A stretch of 64,000 bases of DNA, from positions 62,001-126,000 of the forward strand of contig CACZBK010000003.1 in assembly GCA_902779395.1 (NCBI GenBank). Reading direction: 5' to 3'. This DNA comes from an uncultured Lachnospiraceae bacterium (GTDB taxonomy: Bacteria > Bacillota > Clostridia > Lachnospirales > Lachnospiraceae). Position numbers and translations under genes: made by a program. Positions 41,178-50,232 of this stretch are shown here, piece after piece (the first letter of the stretch is position 1; each line of letters opens with the position of its first letter). The notes beneath the pieces are model-generated. The model saw only the letters and a list, made by a program, of their open reading frames with translations, was not told the DNA's origin and searched no databases.

Positions 41178-43275
41178 AAAGGAGTGGCTGGGCAACTTCA
41201 GAAATCTCAGCGGATGGTTGTTCCTTTCCGTTACCCTGTTTTTTATGGGATGGTATTTCAGGTATTACGGACTTACTAACGGTATGCCCTATATCTCATA
41301 TGTACTGGATGCAGTGCTTTTTATCTTCCTCTTTACCATGCCGCTTATAACGATGAGGAGTTTTGCGGAGGAGAAGAGGCACAGAACTGACCAGCTTCTT
41401 TTCACATCACCTGTAAAACTTTGGCAGATAGTTCTTGGTAAATATCTGGCGGCTGTATCGGTGTTTTTACCGGTATTCCCCGTGATGATCATATATCCTC
41501 TTATAATGAGGATATACGGGGATGTTCCTTTTAATGAAAATGTTCTGGCAGTGGTAGGCTTCTTCTTTTTCGGCCTTGCAGCGCTGGGCATAGGTGTGTT
41601 CATTTCATCTCTTACGGAAAACCAGATGATCGCTGCAGTCCTTAGCTTCTTTGTGCTGCTGTTAAGTGCAATGATCAAGGCTATAAGCGCAATGATCAGT
41701 GTCAAGGGGAATGCGCTTACGACACTGCTTTCTGTATTTGATCTGACGGGGCCTTTTGACAACAGCCTGTACGGAGTTTTATACTGGCCGGATTATGTAT
41801 ATTATCTGTCGATAGCATTCCTTACTCTTTTCTATACCGAGCAGATACTTACGGCAAGGCGTTTTTCAGTGCGCACACACGGTATCCCCTGGGCACTGGT
41901 AAATACTTTAAAGATCGTTCTGGTCACAGGTGTGATCATAGGTATAAACATCGGTGTAAGGGCGCTGCCATATGAGAAAAAGAGTATGGATCTTACCTAT
42001 AACGGTATACGTTCGATAACGGATGAGAGCCGTTCGGCGCTGGCAGCTCTTGACCGGCCGGTACAGATATACATTCTTTCTTCTGATGATGATAAGGATG
42101 AGACGCTTGAGGCAACCCTTCAGAGGATGGAAGAAGCCAGCGGTTATGTTAAAGTGGATCATATCGATCCGAAGGAACAGCCTTACTTCTATCTGGATTA
42201 TACGGATATAGAGCCGCTTGCAAACAGTATGATAGTGACATCCGGAACAAAGAGCCGGGTGGTCAATTATTATGACTGCTATCAGGTGAGCTATGATTAT
42301 GCATATGATGTCAGTTCCGGAGGCTATGTGACCACTGATTATCATGTGTCGGGATATGACGGAGAGGGCCGTATCATGAGCGCCATACGCTACGTTATAA
42401 ACGATCATGTTCCTAAGATATACTGTATCAATGGGCATGACGAGTTTGAACCCGACGAGGAGCTGGTGAGCAGGATAAGCAATGCCGGCTTTGATATGGA
42501 ATCAGTGAACCTGCTTTTGCATGAAGACATACCTGATGACGGGGATATTATTTTTATACTGGCGCCTGTAAAAGATATGAATAATGATGATATCGCCAAG
42601 ATAAGACGGTTTATGGAAAAAGGCAAGAGTGCGGTACTCATCACCGGATATACCGAAGGAGCGGAGCTTGATAATTTCTACAGCCTGCTTTCAGATTTTG
42701 GAATGGAAGTACTTCCGGGAGTTGTGAGTGAGACGGATCCTGCTTATTATAACGGCACCGCCGAATTCCTTCTTCCTGAGATAATTGAGGGTGAGCTTAC
42801 CAGAGCCGTTTATACCACGGGCCGTACAAGATTCATATATATGCCGTTTTCAAGGGGCATTAGGCTTAAAGAAACTGCGGATGTAAGCGGTTCGACTTTC
42901 CTGCGTACTACGGAAGGGGCTTATGTGAAGGTCGGGCGTGATATAGAGAAAGGTCCCTTTTCGCTGGGAATCTATACGGAACGTTACGGAGAGGGCGGAG
43001 TCAGCCGGGTCATTACCTTTACTACTGATTACTTTCTGTATAAAGATATAAACATGGCTGTTAACGGAAGCAATTATGAGCTTTTTATGCGCAGCCTGTT
43101 AAAGATATCCGAAACGGAAGAAGAAGCTGATGTGCCGGTCAAGCCTTACAGCTACGATCCTATCTTGGTTGGGCCCACGTCAAGAGGCGTTCTGTCATTC
43201 ATACTGACAGGGGTGCTCCCGGGAGCGGTATTGCTTGTGGGGATAGGAATATGGTATTACAGACGCAGAAACTGA
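41161..43275 (+). CDS. ABC permease fused to GldG-like auxiliary domain
   Basis: A 704-residue protein. Residues 1-265 have about six membrane segments and match the ABC-2/GldF permease. Residues 266-670 are a large extracytoplasmic domain with strands and Tyr-rich loops like the GldG/ABC_transp_aux family (S-A-I-R-Y-V-I-N, then Y-C-I-N-G-H-D-E near 417-424), and a final membrane segment (about 678-697) ends in basic residues. In Bacteroidetes these are two genes for gliding or secretion; in Clostridia a fused form is common. Exported substrate unknown; the repeat protein nearby is an untested possibility. Confidence 0.85.
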   Translation: MWAVFKKEWLGNFRNLSGWLFLSVTLFFMGWYFRYYGLTNGMPYISYVLDAVLFIFLFTMPLITMRSFAEEKRHRTDQLLFTSPVKLWQIVLGKYLAAVSVFLPVFPVMIIYPLIMRIYGDVPFNENVLAVVGFFFFGLAALGIGVFISSLTENQMIAAVLSFFVLLLSAMIKAISAMISVKGNALTTLLSVFDLTGPFDNSLYGVLYWPDYVYYLSIAFLTLFYTEQILTARRFSVRTHGIPWALVNTLKIVLVTGVIIGINIGVRALPYEKKSMDLTYNGIRSITDESRSALAALDRPVQIYILSSDDDKDETLEATLQRMEEASGYVKVDHIDPKEQPYFYLDYTDIEPLANSMIVTSGTKSRVVNYYDCYQVSYDYAYDVSSGGYVTTDYHVSGYDGEGRIMSAIRYVINDHVPKIYCINGHDEFEPDEELVSRISNAGFDMESVNLLLHEDIPDDGDIIFILAPVKDMNNDDIAKIRRFMEKGKSAVLITGYTEGAELDNFYSLLSDFGMEVLPGVVSETDPAYYNGTAEFLLPEIIEGELTRAVYTTGRTRFIYMPFSRGIRLKETADVSGSTFLRTTEGAYVKVGRDIEKGPFSLGIYTERYGEGGVSRVITFTTDYFLYKDINMAVNGSNYELFMRSLLKISETEEEADVPVKPYSYDPILVGPTSRGVLSFILTGVLPGAVLLVGIGIWYYRRRN

Positions 43276-43321
43276 AATGAAAAGTTCTGCGGGGATCTAT
43301 ATTTAAAAGGAGGAGTAACAA

Positions 43322-44788
43322 ATGACAAAAATACGTACACGGTATGCACCAAGCCCTACAGGAAAGATGCATGTCGGAAATTTAAGGACTGCGCTCTATG
43401 AGTTCCTTATCGCGAAACATGAGGGCGGCGATTTTATGCTGCGCATAGAGGACACCGATCAGGAACGCTTTGTGGAAGGCGCTATAGATATCATCAATCG
43501 TACTCTTGAAAAGACCGGGCTTTATCATGATGAAGGTCCCGACAAGGATGGCGGTTACGGGCCTTATGTGCAGAGTGAACGTGTAAAGACCGGCATATAC
43601 ATGAAATATGCGAAGGAGCTGATCGAAAAGGGAGAGGCATATTACTGCTTCTGCGATAAGGAAAGGCTGGCGACGCTTAAAACAGAGGTGGTTGAAGGGA
43701 AAGAGATAAGTATTTATGATAAGCACTGCCTGTCTCTTTCAAAGGAAGAAGTAGAAGCTAATCTGGCTGCAGGCAAGCCTTATGTTATACGTCAGAACAT
43801 CCCTAATGAGGGAACCACCACATTTTCCGATGAGCTGTACGGAGATATAACGGTGGATAATTCGGAGCTGGATGATATGATACTGATCAAATCCGATGGC
43901 TATCCGACCTACAACTTTGCAAATGTGGTTGATGATCATACGATGAACATCACACATGTTGTAAGGGGAAATGAGTATATCTCATCTTCACCCAAATATC
44001 AGAGGCTTTATGATGCATTCGGCTGGGAGAGTCCGGTTTATATACATCTGCCTCTTATAACGGATGAGAATCATAAGAAGCTTTCCAAAAGAAGCGGGCA
44101 TTCTTCGTTTGAGGATCTTCTGGATCAGGGATTTGTGACCGAAGCCATAGTGAATTTCATAGCGCTTTTGGGCTGGAGTCCGGAGGATAACAGGGAGATA
44201 TTTTCGCTTGATGAGCTGATAAAGGAATTCGACTATCACAGGATAAGCAAGTCGCCTGCGGTTTTTGATATAGTCAAGCTTCGCTGGATGAATGGTGAGT
44301 ATTTAAAGGCGATGGATTTTGATACCTTCTATGAGATGGCTGAGCCTTATCTTAAGCAGGTTATCAGGAAGGATCTTGACCTTAAGAAGATCGCCAATAT
44401 GGTGAAGACCAGGATAGAAGTGTTCCCGGATATAGCAGAGCATGTTGATTTCTTTGAGGCTCTTCCGGAATATGATATAGCCATGTATACCCATAAGAAG
44501 ATGAAGACTGATTCGGCATCGTCACTTCAGGTATTAAAAGATATCCTTCCGGTACTGGAAGCGCAGGATGATTATTCGAACGATGCCCTTTATCAGACCC
44601 TTCTTAAGTATGTTGAGGAAAAAGGCGTTAAGAACGGCTATGTTATGTGGCCTATCCGTACGGCGGTATCCGGTAAGCAGATGACACCTGCGGGAGCAAC
44701 CGAGATCATGGAAGTACTTGGTAAAGAAGAAAGCATAGCACGTATCAGGAAAGGCATTGAGCTGCTTGACAGCGCAGCAGGCGTATAG
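43322..44788 (+). CDS. gltX: Glutamyl-tRNA synthetase
   Basis: Class Ic synthetase of 488 residues. The HIGH-type motif is [10 protein letters not shown] near 11-20, and the KMSKS-type loop is K-K-L-S-K-R-S near 256-262. The N-terminal catalytic domain contains F-M-L-R-I-E-D-T-D, the C-terminal anticodon domain the [11 protein letters not shown] sequence typical of bacterial GltX. SD AAAGGAGGAG is strong. Only 46 bases lie upstream, so no leader riboswitch. Some Clostridia have two copies, one acting on tRNA-Gln; specificity is not readable here. Confidence 0.96.
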   Translation: MTKIRTRYAPSPTGKMHVGNLRTALYEFLIAKHEGGDFMLRIEDTDQERFVEGAIDIINRTLEKTGLYHDEGPDKDGGYGPYVQSERVKTGIYMKYAKELIEKGEAYYCFCDKERLATLKTEVVEGKEISIYDKHCLSLSKEEVEANLAAGKPYVIRQNIPNEGTTTFSDELYGDITVDNSELDDMILIKSDGYPTYNFANVVDDHTMNITHVVRGNEYISSSPKYQRLYDAFGWESPVYIHLPLITDENHKKLSKRSGHSSFEDLLDQGFVTEAIVNFIALLGWSPEDNREIFSLDELIKEFDYHRISKSPAVFDIVKLRWMNGEYLKAMDFDTFYEMAEPYLKQVIRKDLDLKKIANMVKTRIEVFPDIAEHVDFFEALPEYDIAMYTHKKMKTDSASSLQVLKDILPVLEAQDDYSNDALYQTLLKYVEEKGVKNGYVMWPIRTAVSGKQMTPAGATEIMEVLGKEESIARIRKGIELLDSAAGV

Positions 44789-44857
44789 TATCATCTCTAT
44801 ACTCTGAGAAGGCATACAAGCGTGCGGAAGAGAAGGCCGCATTTAAGAGGTATGCCG

Positions 44858-46696
44858 ATGAAATCTGATATTTTTTCCGGTCTTAGTCCCGAGCAGGATA
44901 AGGCGGTACGTCATAAGGATGGACCTATGATGGTGCTGGCCGGCCCCGGTTCGGGCAAGACCTTTGTTATCACAAGACGGATAGCATATATGGTAATGGA
45001 GCAGGGGATAGACCCCGGCCATATTTTAGTGATCACCTTTACAAAAGCTGCCGCACTGGAGATGGAACAGAGATTTTTATCCCTGTGCGGGGAAAACGTC
45101 AGTGATGTAAATTTCGGTACTTTCCATGCCGTTTTTCTGGGGATCTTAAAGGAAAGTTTTCATTATAACAGATCTAATATTCTTGATGAGGCTTCCAAAT
45201 GGCGTTATCTGAAAGAGGTTCTGGGGGGATATCCTTCCGTGGAGGATGATGATGTCACTATAGAAGAGCTCTTAAATACTTTTTCGAGACTGAAAAATGA
45301 CGGTCTGCCACCGGAAAGCTATGATGGATCACGGGGAGTTATCGATAAAGATTGTTTCTGCAGCATATATAATGAATATCACAGCGTATTAAAGGCCGAG
45401 CATAAGCTGGATTTCGATGATATGGTGCTGGATACATATAAGCTTTTCAATGACAGAGCGGAAATACTGATGGCCTGGCAGAAAAGATACCGCTACATCC
45501 TGATAGATGAATTTCAGGATATAAATCCCATGCAGTATAAAGTGGTAAGGATGCTTGCGGAGCCCTTAAATAATCTTTTTATCGTCGGGGATGATGATCA
45601 GTCTATATATGGTTTTCGAAGTGCAGATCCGCGGATAATGCTGGGTTTCCCGGAGGATTATCCGAATGCACGGAAAGTGGTCTTAAAAGAGAATTTCAGA
45701 TCGACTCCGCCTATCGTGGGTGCCGCGCTTAAGCTGGTAGGAAAAAACAAAGAACGTTTTTTTAAAAAGCTTAAGGCTAAGCGTGACGGGCAGAAGGCCA
45801 TATTCGTTAACGGATTTGACGAGCGTACACAGGAGGCAGAGGCTGTATGCAGTCTCATAACTCAGGCAAAAGCACATATGCCTTATAAAGATATTGCGCT
45901 GCTGTTTCGGACTCACAGCGGCCAGGAGTATTATTCCAGGGCTCTTTTTGCAGCAGGTATCCCTTTTTATGTAAAGGAAAAGACAGTCAGTATATTCTCA
46001 AAAGCAGCTGCACAGGATATGATGGCCATGCTTTCGTATGCTCACGGAGATAAAAGACGGAAGCATTTTCTGCGTTTTATGAATAAACCGCTGCGTTATA
46101 TAAGGAGAGCGGCACTTATCAAAGAGACGGTAGAGCTGGATGAACTGCTTAATGACGGCGGTTTAAGGCCTGCGGTGGCTGCCGGGATCAGAAAACTTAA
46201 ATACCAGCTTCAGAGCCTTGGAGAAATGCCGACTTATGCAGCGCTTATGTATATAAGAAAAGGTATGGGTTATGAAGCCTGGGCCAGGGCGGATGCAGCG
46301 GAAAAGGGAAATGACATCCCGGAGCTGGAAGAGGAGCTTGACTTTATCTGCGACTCGGCAAAGGAATATGATTCATACAGTGAATGGCTTGAAAGTATTG
46401 CTGCATATGAGAAGAACCTTGAAGAAAGCGGCAGGGATAAAGACAGGGATGCTGTTCAGCTGATGACAATGCACGGTTCTAAAGGGCTTGAATACAGCAC
46501 GGTCATACTGCCGGATGTAAACGAAGGCCTTATCCCGCAGAAAAAAGCGAAAGATGATAAGGATATAGAAGAGGAAAGACGGATATTTTACGTAGCCATG
46601 ACAAGGGCAAGGGATAAGCTTTTTATCTTTTATCAAAAAAAATCTGCCGGGGGGAATATAAAACCCAGCAGATTTATAAGGGAGGCAGGGCTGTGA
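44858..46696 (+). CDS. UvrD/PcrA-like superfamily 1 DNA helicase
   Basis: An ATP-dependent 3'-5' helicase of 612 residues. The start at 44858 is supported by AAGAGG seven bases upstream. Motif I is A-G-P-G-S-G-K-T (residues 28-35), motif II is L-I-D-E-F-Q-D near 215, and motif III is V-G-D-D-D-Q-S-I-Y near 246. Later come motif V in T-M-H-G-S-K-G-L-E and motif VI in Y-V-A-M-T-R-A. It is about 100 residues shorter than PcrA; the C-terminal tail is missing. The last 15 codons also form a terminator for the gene on the other strand. Confidence 0.93.
   Translation: MKSDIFSGLSPEQDKAVRHKDGPMMVLAGPGSGKTFVITRRIAYMVMEQGIDPGHILVITFTKAAALEMEQRFLSLCGENVSDVNFGTFHAVFLGILKESFHYNRSNILDEASKWRYLKEVLGGYPSVEDDDVTIEELLNTFSRLKNDGLPPESYDGSRGVIDKDCFCSIYNEYHSVLKAEHKLDFDDMVLDTYKLFNDRAEILMAWQKRYRYILIDEFQDINPMQYKVVRMLAEPLNNLFIVGDDDQSIYGFRSADPRIMLGFPEDYPNARKVVLKENFRSTPPIVGAALKLVGKNKERFFKKLKAKRDGQKAIFVNGFDERTQEAEAVCSLITQAKAHMPYKDIALLFRTHSGQEYYSRALFAAGIPFYVKEKTVSIFSKAAAQDMMAMLSYAHGDKRRKHFLRFMNKPLRYIRRAALIKETVELDELLNDGGLRPAVAAGIRKLKYQLQSLGEMPTYAALMYIRKGMGYEAWARADAAEKGNDIPELEEELDFICDSAKEYDSYSEWLESIAAYEKNLEESGRDKDRDAVQLMTMHGSKGLEYSTVILPDVNEGLIPQKKAKDDKDIEEERRIFYVAMTRARDKLFIFYQKKSAGGNIKPSRFIREAGL
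46635..46675 (-). terminator. Terminator of the DUF1292 gene, embedded in the helicase gene
   Basis: On the minus strand AAATCTGC (46675-46668) pairs with GCAGATTT (46647-46640), extended by GGG/CCC, and is followed by a run of eight T. It lies entirely inside the last codons of the convergent helicase gene. Confidence 0.85.
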
Positions 46697-47017
46697 TCAG
46701 CCCTCCTCATCATCCTCGTCGATAAGCTCGTCGAATTCAACGCTGTCTAAGTATTCATCAAAAGCATCGGATGCGGCTTCATATTCCTCCTCGTCATCGA
46801 TATAACGCAGAGAGGGGTTGCCTTCTGCATCCTCTTCATGACCGTAGATCCATACTTCGCCATCTTCGTTTTCACCGTCTTCATCAAGCGGCAGTAAGGC
46901 GATGTAGTCCCTGCCGTTGCACTCAAAGATGGCAACTATCGAACAGTCTACGGTTCCTTCTTCAAGATCGAGCTGCACATACATCTCGTCATCGTCTGAA
47001 TTGTCTTTCTTACCCAT
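46697..47017 (-). CDS. DUF1292 family protein
   Basis: A 106-residue extremely acidic protein, over a third Asp and Glu. The core I-F-E-C-N-G-R-D-Y-I-A-L-L-P-L and the later E-V-W-I-Y-G-H-E belong to the DUF1292 family of small clostridial and Bacillus proteins, often near the Holliday junction gene yrrK. Its function is unknown. The stop codons of this gene and the helicase are adjacent. SD GGAGGTAGGTAAACG precedes the ATG. Small size and charge suggest a soluble protein-binding role, but that is speculation. Confidence 0.9.
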   Translation of the reverse strand: MGKKDNSDDDEMYVQLDLEEGTVDCSIVAIFECNGRDYIALLPLDEDGENEDGEVWIYGHEEDAEGNPSLRYIDDEEEYEAASDAFDEYLDSVEFDELIDEDDEEG

Positions 47018-47040
47018 ATCGTTTACCTACCTCCGAAATA

Positions 47041-47098
47041 AAGATTCTTCGCTGTCACGGTCATCTGAATGTCATCCTGAGCGATGCTGAGGATCTTT
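47041..47098. repeat. GTCATYCTGAG dispersed repeat, copy A (inverted arms)
   Basis: TGTCATCCTGAGCGATGCTGAGGATCTT on the right and AAGATTCTTCGCT on the left form an imperfect inverted pair. The motif family (TGTCATTCTGAGCGNAGCGAAGAATCT) recurs in intergenic DNA of many bacteria. A second copy is at 51301-51330. Confidence 0.6.
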
Positions 47099-47120
47099 CT
47101 GTATTATAAAAAATTATTAC

Positions 47121-47149
47121 TTTAAATACAAGCTTATTTATGGTATCAT
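47121..47149 (+). promoter_or_regulatory. Putative promoter of the DUF5662 gene
   Basis: TTTAAA (47121-47126), 17 bases, TATCAT (47144-47149), with an extended TGG just before the -10. It lies 27 bases before the DUF5662 ATG. Confidence 0.55.
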
Positions 47150-47176
47150 ATCATTTTATGAGAAAGGGAAACTGTT

Positions 47177-47722
47177 ATGAAAGCATGGGAACATTTTAAG
47201 ACGATAACGCAGCACCGGATAGAGGTGATGAAAGGCTGTTTTAAGGTTGGGCTGTATGTGCAGGGCCTTACGCACGATCTTTCAAAGTATTCACTTACTG
47301 AGTTTATACCGGGAGCAAAGTATTACCAGGGATTCAGAAGTCCCAATGTGGCAGAGCGTGAAGAGACAGGTTATTCATCCGCCTGGCTCCACCATAAGGG
47401 AAGGAATAAGCATCACTTTGAATACTGGATCGATTATCCAATAAGGGATAAGGATACAGGGGAGATAAAAGCGATCCCTGCCCGTATGCCCAACCGTTAT
47501 ATAGTAGAGATGTTCATGGATCGCCTTGCAGCCTGCAAGACCTATCAGAAAGAAGCATATACGGATGCCTCGCCGCTTGAGTATTACCGTAAAGGCGATA
47601 TCAGCCGCTTCCTGCATCCCGTGACCCAGGCTATACTGGAGAGGCTTCTTAAGATGAATGCAAAGTATGGAGAGGAATATACCTTTCAGTATATAAGAGC
47701 AAAATTATTACGAAGGAGATAG
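47177..47722 (+). CDS. DUF5662 family protein
   Basis: A 181-residue cytoplasmic protein. It contains H-D-L-S-K-Y-S near 35-41, then S-A-W-L-H-H-K-G-R-N-K-H-H-F-E-Y-W near 67-83, and M-P-x-R-Y-I-V-E-M-F-x-D near 110-121. The spaced His and Asp residues suggest a metal-binding helical core of HD-domain type, and the pattern matches DUF5662 as I recall it. The biochemical role is unknown. It has its own promoter and is followed by trpS after four bases. Confidence 0.85.
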   Translation: MKAWEHFKTITQHRIEVMKGCFKVGLYVQGLTHDLSKYSLTEFIPGAKYYQGFRSPNVAEREETGYSSAWLHHKGRNKHHFEYWIDYPIRDKDTGEIKAIPARMPNRYIVEMFMDRLAACKTYQKEAYTDASPLEYYRKGDISRFLHPVTQAILERLLKMNAKYGEEYTFQYIRAKLLRRR

Positions 47723-47726
47723 TGAT

Positions 47727-48833
47727 ATGTCAGAGAAAAAGATAATATTAACCGGAGACAGACCTACAGGCCGTCTTCATCTGGGGCATTATGTAGGATC
47801 GCTTAAGCGCAGGGTAGAGCTGCAGAATTCCGGGGAATATGATGAGATCAATATACTTATAGCCGATGACCAGGCACTTACCGATAATGTGGAGAATCCC
47901 GGTAAGATCAGATCGAACATTGTAAATGTTGTGCTTGATTATCTTTCTGTAGGCATCGATCCTTCGAAAACAACCATTTGTGTGCAGTCGGCTCTGCCTG
48001 CATTGCATGCACTCACGTTTTATTATATGAATCTGGTGACTACCGCAAGACTTTCCAGAAACCCTACTGTCAAGGCGGAAATCCAGATGAGGGGCTTTGC
48101 GGATGAGGGACTGCCGGCAGGTTTCTTCTGTTACCCCGTATCGCAGGCTGCTGATATTACTGCTTTTGATGCGACAGTGGTCCCTGTGGGAGAGGACCAG
48201 CTTCCCATGCTTGAGCAGTGCAGGGAGATAGTAGAAAAGTTTAACAGGATCTACGGAGATACACTGGTACTGCCTAAGGCAATGATACCGGAGAATGAGA
48301 TGCAGCGCCGTCTGCCCGGAGTGGACGGAAAGGCAAAGATGAGCAAATCCCTTGGAAACTGCATCTACCTTTCAGACTCTGCATCGACTATCAAAAAGCA
48401 GGTGAACGGAAAGATGTTCACCGATCCACAGCATCTTAAGATAGAGGATCCGGGACATCTTGAAGGAAATGTGGTATTTACTTATCTTACAGCGCTCTGT
48501 AAGGATGAGCATTTTGAAAGATATCTGCCTGATTATAAGAATCTGGATGAGATGAAGGAGCATTACTGCCGCGGCGGACTGGGTGACGGCACGTGTAAGA
48601 AGCTTCTTATAAATGTTCTTGAAGAAACGCTCGAACCCATCCGTAAGGAAAGGGCAAAGTGGGAGGCTGATATCGATTCTGTTTATGATATCCTCGCAGA
48701 AGGGACCGCGAAGGCACGTGAAAAGACCAATGCCACTCTTGAGAGAGTCCGTGCGGCGATGAGGATCGATTATTTTAAGGACCGCTCCATAATCAAAGAG
48801 TGGGATAAGATACTTAAAGAAACGGATAAATAA
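47727..48833 (+). CDS. trpS: Tryptophanyl-tRNA synthetase
   Basis: Class Ic synthetase of 368 residues. HIGH-type H-L-G-H-Y near 19-23, Q-A-A-D-I-T near 142-147, V-G-E-D-Q near 157-161 and the KMSKS motif K-M-S-K-S near 206-210 are present. The enzyme charges tRNA-Trp with ATP and tryptophan. It is four bases downstream of the DUF5662 gene, with a SD GAAGGAGATAG, so the two are likely co-transcribed. The absence of a leader longer than a few bases rules out a T-box directly upstream. Confidence 0.96.
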   Translation: MSEKKIILTGDRPTGRLHLGHYVGSLKRRVELQNSGEYDEINILIADDQALTDNVENPGKIRSNIVNVVLDYLSVGIDPSKTTICVQSALPALHALTFYYMNLVTTARLSRNPTVKAEIQMRGFADEGLPAGFFCYPVSQAADITAFDATVVPVGEDQLPMLEQCREIVEKFNRIYGDTLVLPKAMIPENEMQRRLPGVDGKAKMSKSLGNCIYLSDSASTIKKQVNGKMFTDPQHLKIEDPGHLEGNVVFTYLTALCKDEHFERYLPDYKNLDEMKEHYCRGGLGDGTCKKLLINVLEETLEPIRKERAKWEADIDSVYDILAEGTAKAREKTNATLERVRAAMRIDYFKDRSIIKEWDKILKETDK

Positions 48834-48853
48834 GAAACACAGAGGTATAAGTG

Positions 48854-50227
48854 ATGTATCAGAATTCAATGATGGAATTAAGCGAGGACCGTAACGAGCT
48901 TTTTAATGAACTGGTGGAATACTGCATGGCATCGGGAGAGATAGACCAGAGCCTGTATTCCGAATATGATGTGAAGCGCGGCCTTCGTGATTCAAACGGA
49001 AAGGGCGTTCTTACCGGGCTGACCGAGATATCGGATGTTAACGGCAGTAAGGTGGTGGATGGAGTTAAAGTACCTGCTGAAGGCGAGCTCTTTTATCAGG
49101 GGATCAATGTAAATGACCTGATCGCAGGGAACAAAGATAAGCGTTATGCTTTTGAAGAGATAACCTATCTGCTCCTTTTCGGGGATCTTCCCACAAAAAA
49201 GCAATTTGAGAGCTTTAAGGCTATACTTACCGATCTGCAGGAGCTTTCGGGTGATTTTGTAAGGGATGTCATCCTTCATAATCCCAGTATTAATATCATG
49301 AATTCATTACAGAAGGCCATCCTGAGTTTATACTCCTTCGATGCGAGCCCGGAGGACACATCCGTACCCAATGTTCTGCGCCAGTGTCTGCAGATGATAG
49401 GAAAGACTCCGCTCATATCGGTATATGCTTATCACGGCTACAGGCATTTTGATCTTAATAAGAATCTGGTTATAAAGACTCCGAAGAAGGAATATTCCAC
49501 TGCAGAGAACATCCTTCATATGCTTCGTCTTGATGGACAGTTTACACCGCTTGAGGCTTCTGTGCTTGATACTGCGCTTGTGCTTCATGCAGAGCATGGC
49601 GGCGGTAACAATTCCACCTTTACGACCCATGTGGTGACATCTTCGGGAACAGATACTTATTCTGCGATAGCTGCTGCCATAGCTTCACTTAAGGGGCCCA
49701 AACACGGCGGCGCCAATCTTAAGGTCCAGCAGATGTTCCGTGACATGAAAGAGCATATCAGCGATTATTCGGATGAGGCGGCTATAGCGGATTATCTGGA
49801 GAGAGTACTTAAGAAGGAAGCTTTTGATAAGAGCGGACTTATCTACGGGATGGGACATGCCATCTATACTCTGTCCGATCCCAGAAAGGTCATCCTTAAG
49901 GAGTGCACGAGGAAGCTGGCTGAAGAGAAGGGACGTATGGCGGAATTTGAACTCTATGATGCGGTAGAGCGTATCGCTGCGGAACTTATCACAAAGAGCA
50001 GAAGAGTGTTTAAGCCCGTATGTGCCAATGTGGACTTCTACAGCGGCTTTATGTACAATATGCTTGGTATCCCGGAGGAACTGTTTACACCTATGTTTGC
50101 CATAGCGAGGATATCGGGCTGGAGTGCGCACAGGCTTGAGGAACTGGTAAATAAGGGCAAGATAATCCGCCCTGCATATAAATATGTCGGAAAACACAGG
50201 GAATATACAGCCTTAGAAAAGAGGTAG
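48854..50227 (+). CDS. gltA: Citrate synthase
   Basis: Condenses oxaloacetate with acetyl-CoA. The ATG at 48854 is seven bases after AGAGGT; the preceding GTG is in frame. The 457-residue protein has the family core: H-A-E-H-G-G-G-N-N-S-T near 253-263 with the first catalytic His, G-P-K-H-G-G-A-N near 293, G-x-G-H-A-I-Y near 336-341, and the C-terminal F-D-like A-N-V-D-F-Y-S-G (about 392). No aconitase or isocitrate dehydrogenase lies near; it could supply glutamate synthesis. It precedes a sugar-acid lactonase by five bases. Confidence 0.95.
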   Translation: MYQNSMMELSEDRNELFNELVEYCMASGEIDQSLYSEYDVKRGLRDSNGKGVLTGLTEISDVNGSKVVDGVKVPAEGELFYQGINVNDLIAGNKDKRYAFEEITYLLLFGDLPTKKQFESFKAILTDLQELSGDFVRDVILHNPSINIMNSLQKAILSLYSFDASPEDTSVPNVLRQCLQMIGKTPLISVYAYHGYRHFDLNKNLVIKTPKKEYSTAENILHMLRLDGQFTPLEASVLDTALVLHAEHGGGNNSTFTTHVVTSSGTDTYSAIAAAIASLKGPKHGGANLKVQQMFRDMKEHISDYSDEAAIADYLERVLKKEAFDKSGLIYGMGHAIYTLSDPRKVILKECTRKLAEEKGRMAEFELYDAVERIAAELITKSRRVFKPVCANVDFYSGFMYNMLGIPEELFTPMFAIARISGWSAHRLEELVNKGKIIRPAYKYVGKHREYTALEKR

Positions 50228-50232
50228 AAAAC

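Noticed and set aside
46771..47109. Open frame of 112 codons on the plus strand
   Set aside because: It is antisense to the acidic DUF1292 gene; the Arg/His-rich product is a mirror of GA-rich acidic codons, and there is no SD.
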